The position numbers and the translations under genes are program-made. A DNA stretch of 7,153 nucleotides from Phenylobacterium sp. (GTDB lineage: Bacteria; Pseudomonadota; Alphaproteobacteria; Caulobacterales; Caulobacteraceae). How positions within the stretch are numbered: the stretch's first letter is position 1; each line of letters begins with the position of its first letter. Positions 5,889 through 7,153 of this stretch are shown here, piece by piece. The stretch lies in NCBI GenBank assembly GCA_028698405.1, contig JAQVDF010000093.1, positions 1-7,153 of the forward strand, given 5' to 3'. The notes beneath the pieces are model-generated. The model saw nothing but the letters and a program-made list of their open reading frames with translations. It was not told the origin of the DNA and did no database searches.

Positions 5889-6311
5889 GTGTCCGACGCG
5901 ACCACCCAAGAGCGGCCGGCCACGCTGAGCCGCAAGATCCCCGCCCCGGCGGTGACCATCGAGAGCAAGCCCTTCTGGGACGCGGCCAAGGAAGGCCGCT
6001 TCCTGATCAAGAAGTGCAACGACTGCAACGAGGCGCACTGGTATCCGCGCGCGCTCTGCCCGTTCTGCTTCTCGGACAAGACCGAGTGGGTCGAGAGCCC
6101 CGGCGAAGGGGTGATCTACACCTTCTCTGTGATGCGCCGCTCGCCGACCGGCCCGTACGCCATCGGCTACGTGACCCTGGACGAGGGCCCGGCGGTGCTG
6201 ACCAACTTCGTCGACTGCACGCCCGACCAGCTGAAGATCGGGCTGCGCGTGAAGGTGAAGTTCCAGGACACCGAGAAAGGCCCGCCCGTGCCGGTGTTCT
6301 CGCCGCTCTAG
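5889..6311 (+). CDS. DUF35 zinc-ribbon/OB-fold protein, partner of the thiolase-fold protein
   Basis: This 140-residue protein starts with GTG, two bases after the upstream TAA and seven bases after GGGAGG (5876-5881), so it is probably translationally coupled. An N-terminal helix segment with SKPFWDAAKEGRFLIKKC (26-43) leads into a rubredoxin-like zinc ribbon, CNDC (43-46) and CPFC (57-60). An OB-fold follows (about 66-138: GVIYTFSVMRR, YAIGYVTLDEGP, LKIGLRVKVKF). In this family (DUF35, formerly linked to acyl-CoA-associated proteins) the zinc ribbon docks on a thiolase-fold partner and the OB-fold helps bind or channel CoA. Examples are the ChsH2 DUF35 domain with Ltp2 and the DUF35 subunit of the archaeal thiolase/HMG-CoA synthase complex. 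Here DUF35 is free-standing and not fused to a MaoC-type hydratase. All four zinc cysteines are present. Gene order argues strongly for an obligate complex with the upstream protein. Confidence 0.92.
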   Translation: MSDATTQERPATLSRKIPAPAVTIESKPFWDAAKEGRFLIKKCNDCNEAHWYPRALCPFCFSDKTEWVESPGEGVIYTFSVMRRSPTGPYAIGYVTLDEGPAVLTNFVDCTPDQLKIGLRVKVKFQDTEKGPPVPVFSPL

Positions 6312-6342
6312 GCGGTTGGAGCCAGCCTGGCTGACGTTCGGC

Positions 6343-6379
6343 GGGGCGGGAGCGCGAGGCGCGTTCCCGCCCCGTTTTT
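6343..6379 (+). terminator. Strong intrinsic terminator
   Basis: GGGGCGGGA (6343-6351) pairs perfectly with TCCCGCCCC (6365-6373). The stem extends inward by a G-T wobble and CGC/GCG pairs to a five-base loop, about 13 pairs in all, and is followed by G and a five-T run (6375-6379). It lies 31 bases past the DUF35 stop and should end the rightward catabolic transcript. Confidence 0.9.
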
Positions 6380-6398
6380 CTTCGAGGGGACCCGGGGC

Positions 6399-7153
6399 AT
6401 GACCGAAACCGCAACCTCCGCCGAGGCCTATCTGGACCAGGGCCGGGCGTTGCTGACCGCCGGCCGGCTGGCCGAGGCCCAGGCGCTGGCCGCCAAGGCG
6501 CTTTCCGAGCATCCGGGATCGGCCGAGCTGTGGAACCTGCAGGCCGTGCTGCTGCGCCAGGGGCGCCGGCCGGCGGAGGCGCTGGCGGCGGCGGAGCGGG
6601 CGCTGGCCCTCGACCCCGCCCTGCGCAAGGCCGCGGCCAACCGCGCCAATCTGCTGATGGATCTCGGCCGCCCGCAGGAAGCGGCGGAGGCCTTCGGACG
6701 GCTGGCGGCCGAAGAGCCGGACAACGGCCTGTTCCACGACGGGCAGGCCCGCGCCCTGCTGCGCGCCGGACAGGTGGGGCCGGCCCGCGCGGCGATGACC
6801 CGGGCGTTGCGCCTGACGCCCGCAGGCGCTGGCGCCTGGCTGCAGCTCGCCGCGCTCGCTCAGCGCCAGCAGGGCCCGGAGGCCGCGCTCGCCGTCCTCG
6901 AGGAGGGCCTGGGCCTCAGCCCCGACAACTCCGCCCTGCTGGAGGGCAAGGCCACCGCCCTTCGTCAGGCCGGCCGCCGCACCGCCGCGCGCGAGCTGTT
7001 GGAAGACGTCCTCGCCCGCCATCCCGACTGGGCCTGGCCGCATTTCCACCTCGGCGACCTGCTGGCCGACGAGGATCGGCCGGCGGGGCTGCGGCATCTA
7101 CGCCGCGCGCTGGAGCTGCAACCGAACAGCGTGGAGCACCGGCTGGCCCTGGT
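6399..7153 (+). CDS. Tetratricopeptide-repeat protein, N-terminal part, runs off the right edge
   Basis: The open plus-strand frame encodes 251 residues and has no stop before the window ends. It is made of consecutive 34-residue TPR units. The helix-capping proline falls at residues 39, 73, 107, 141, 175, 209 and 242, an almost perfect 34-residue beat, with typical GR-AEA--A--ALALDP patterns (for example 56-73). This makes a superhelical protein-binding scaffold. No signal peptide or membrane helix is seen, so it is probably cytoplasmic. In proteobacteria such N-terminal arrays often precede a sulfotransferase or SPINDLY/OGT-like glycosyltransferase domain, but nothing here shows what follows. 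Start: ATG at 6399 with GAGGGG (6384-6389) nine bases upstream. It begins only 19 bases after a strong terminator, so it depends on read-through or on a promoter inside the DUF35 gene. Function is unrelated to the catabolic genes as far as can be seen. Confidence 0.85.
   Translation, partial: MTETATSAEAYLDQGRALLTAGRLAEAQALAAKALSEHPGSAELWNLQAVLLRQGRRPAEALAAAERALALDPALRKAAANRANLLMDLGRPQEAAEAFGRLAAEEPDNGLFHDGQARALLRAGQVGPARAAMTRALRLTPAGAGAWLQLAALAQRQQGPEAALAVLEEGLGLSPDNSALLEGKATALRQAGRRTAARELLEDVLARHPDWAWPHFHLGDLLADEDRPAGLRHLRRALELQPNSVEHRLAL

Noticed and set aside
5700..6311. DUF35 gene extended upstream to an ATG at 5700
   Set aside because: The extension is an out-of-frame shadow of the thiolase C-terminus. 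GTG at 5889 has an ideal ribosome site and gives the normal DUF35 length.
5883..7097. Minus-strand frame (404 codons) spanning the DUF35 gene, terminator and TPR gene
   Set aside because: It crosses a strong plus-strand terminator and opposes two well-supported genes.
1..7153. CRISPR array, tRNA/rRNA, insertion sequence or prophage elements
   Set aside because: I looked for regularly spaced direct repeats, tRNA-like cloverleaf ends and transposase motifs, and saw none. The only regular periodicity is the 34-codon TPR rhythm in 6399-7153.

Overview
The window is very GC-rich, with tightly packed genes and strong G+C preference at third codon positions. Shine-Dalgarno-led starts, an RraA-type gene, SCP2-type thiolase and acyl-CoA ligase genes, and a GGDEF signalling protein together suggest a free-living alphaproteobacterium with a large lipid or aromatic catabolic repertoire. 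Caulobacterales (for example Phenylobacterium-like) is my best guess, but this rests on general impression and not on a diagnostic gene.

Layout. Positions 1-487 (minus) hold the N-terminal part of a two-helix membrane protein that is entering a GGDEF domain when the window ends. Positions 488-850 are non-coding: a visibly AT-richer stretch (about 540-680) followed by GC-rich sequence with two hairpins downstream of the next minus-strand unit. Positions 851-2871 (minus) are a two-gene unit, an AMP-forming acyl-CoA ligase whose stop overlaps the start of an RraA/HMG-aldolase-family gene (ATGA). Positions 2872-3051 are a divergent control region with inverted repeats. Position 3052 onward (plus) holds a second, different acyl-CoA ligase, a hairpin-rich gap, a thiolase-fold protein lacking the thiolase cysteines, and a DUF35 zinc-ribbon/OB-fold protein two bases behind it. 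A textbook intrinsic terminator follows at 6343-6379. A tetratricopeptide-repeat protein starts at 6399 and runs off the right edge.

How the genes may work together. The central group reads as a CoA-thioester catabolic module. Two ligases could activate carboxylic acids. The cysteine-less thiolase with its DUF35 partner resembles the steroid side-chain retro-aldolase pair Ltp2/ChsH2-DUF35 and not a true thiolase. The RraA-family protein belongs to a fold that includes pyruvate-forming aldolases. A working hypothesis is therefore ligation to CoA followed by aldol-type (not Claisen-type) C-C cleavage of a steroid-, terpenoid- or aryl-type side chain. No dehydrogenase or hydratase of such a pathway lies inside the window, so the substrate cannot be named. 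The GGDEF and TPR genes at the edges appear unrelated.
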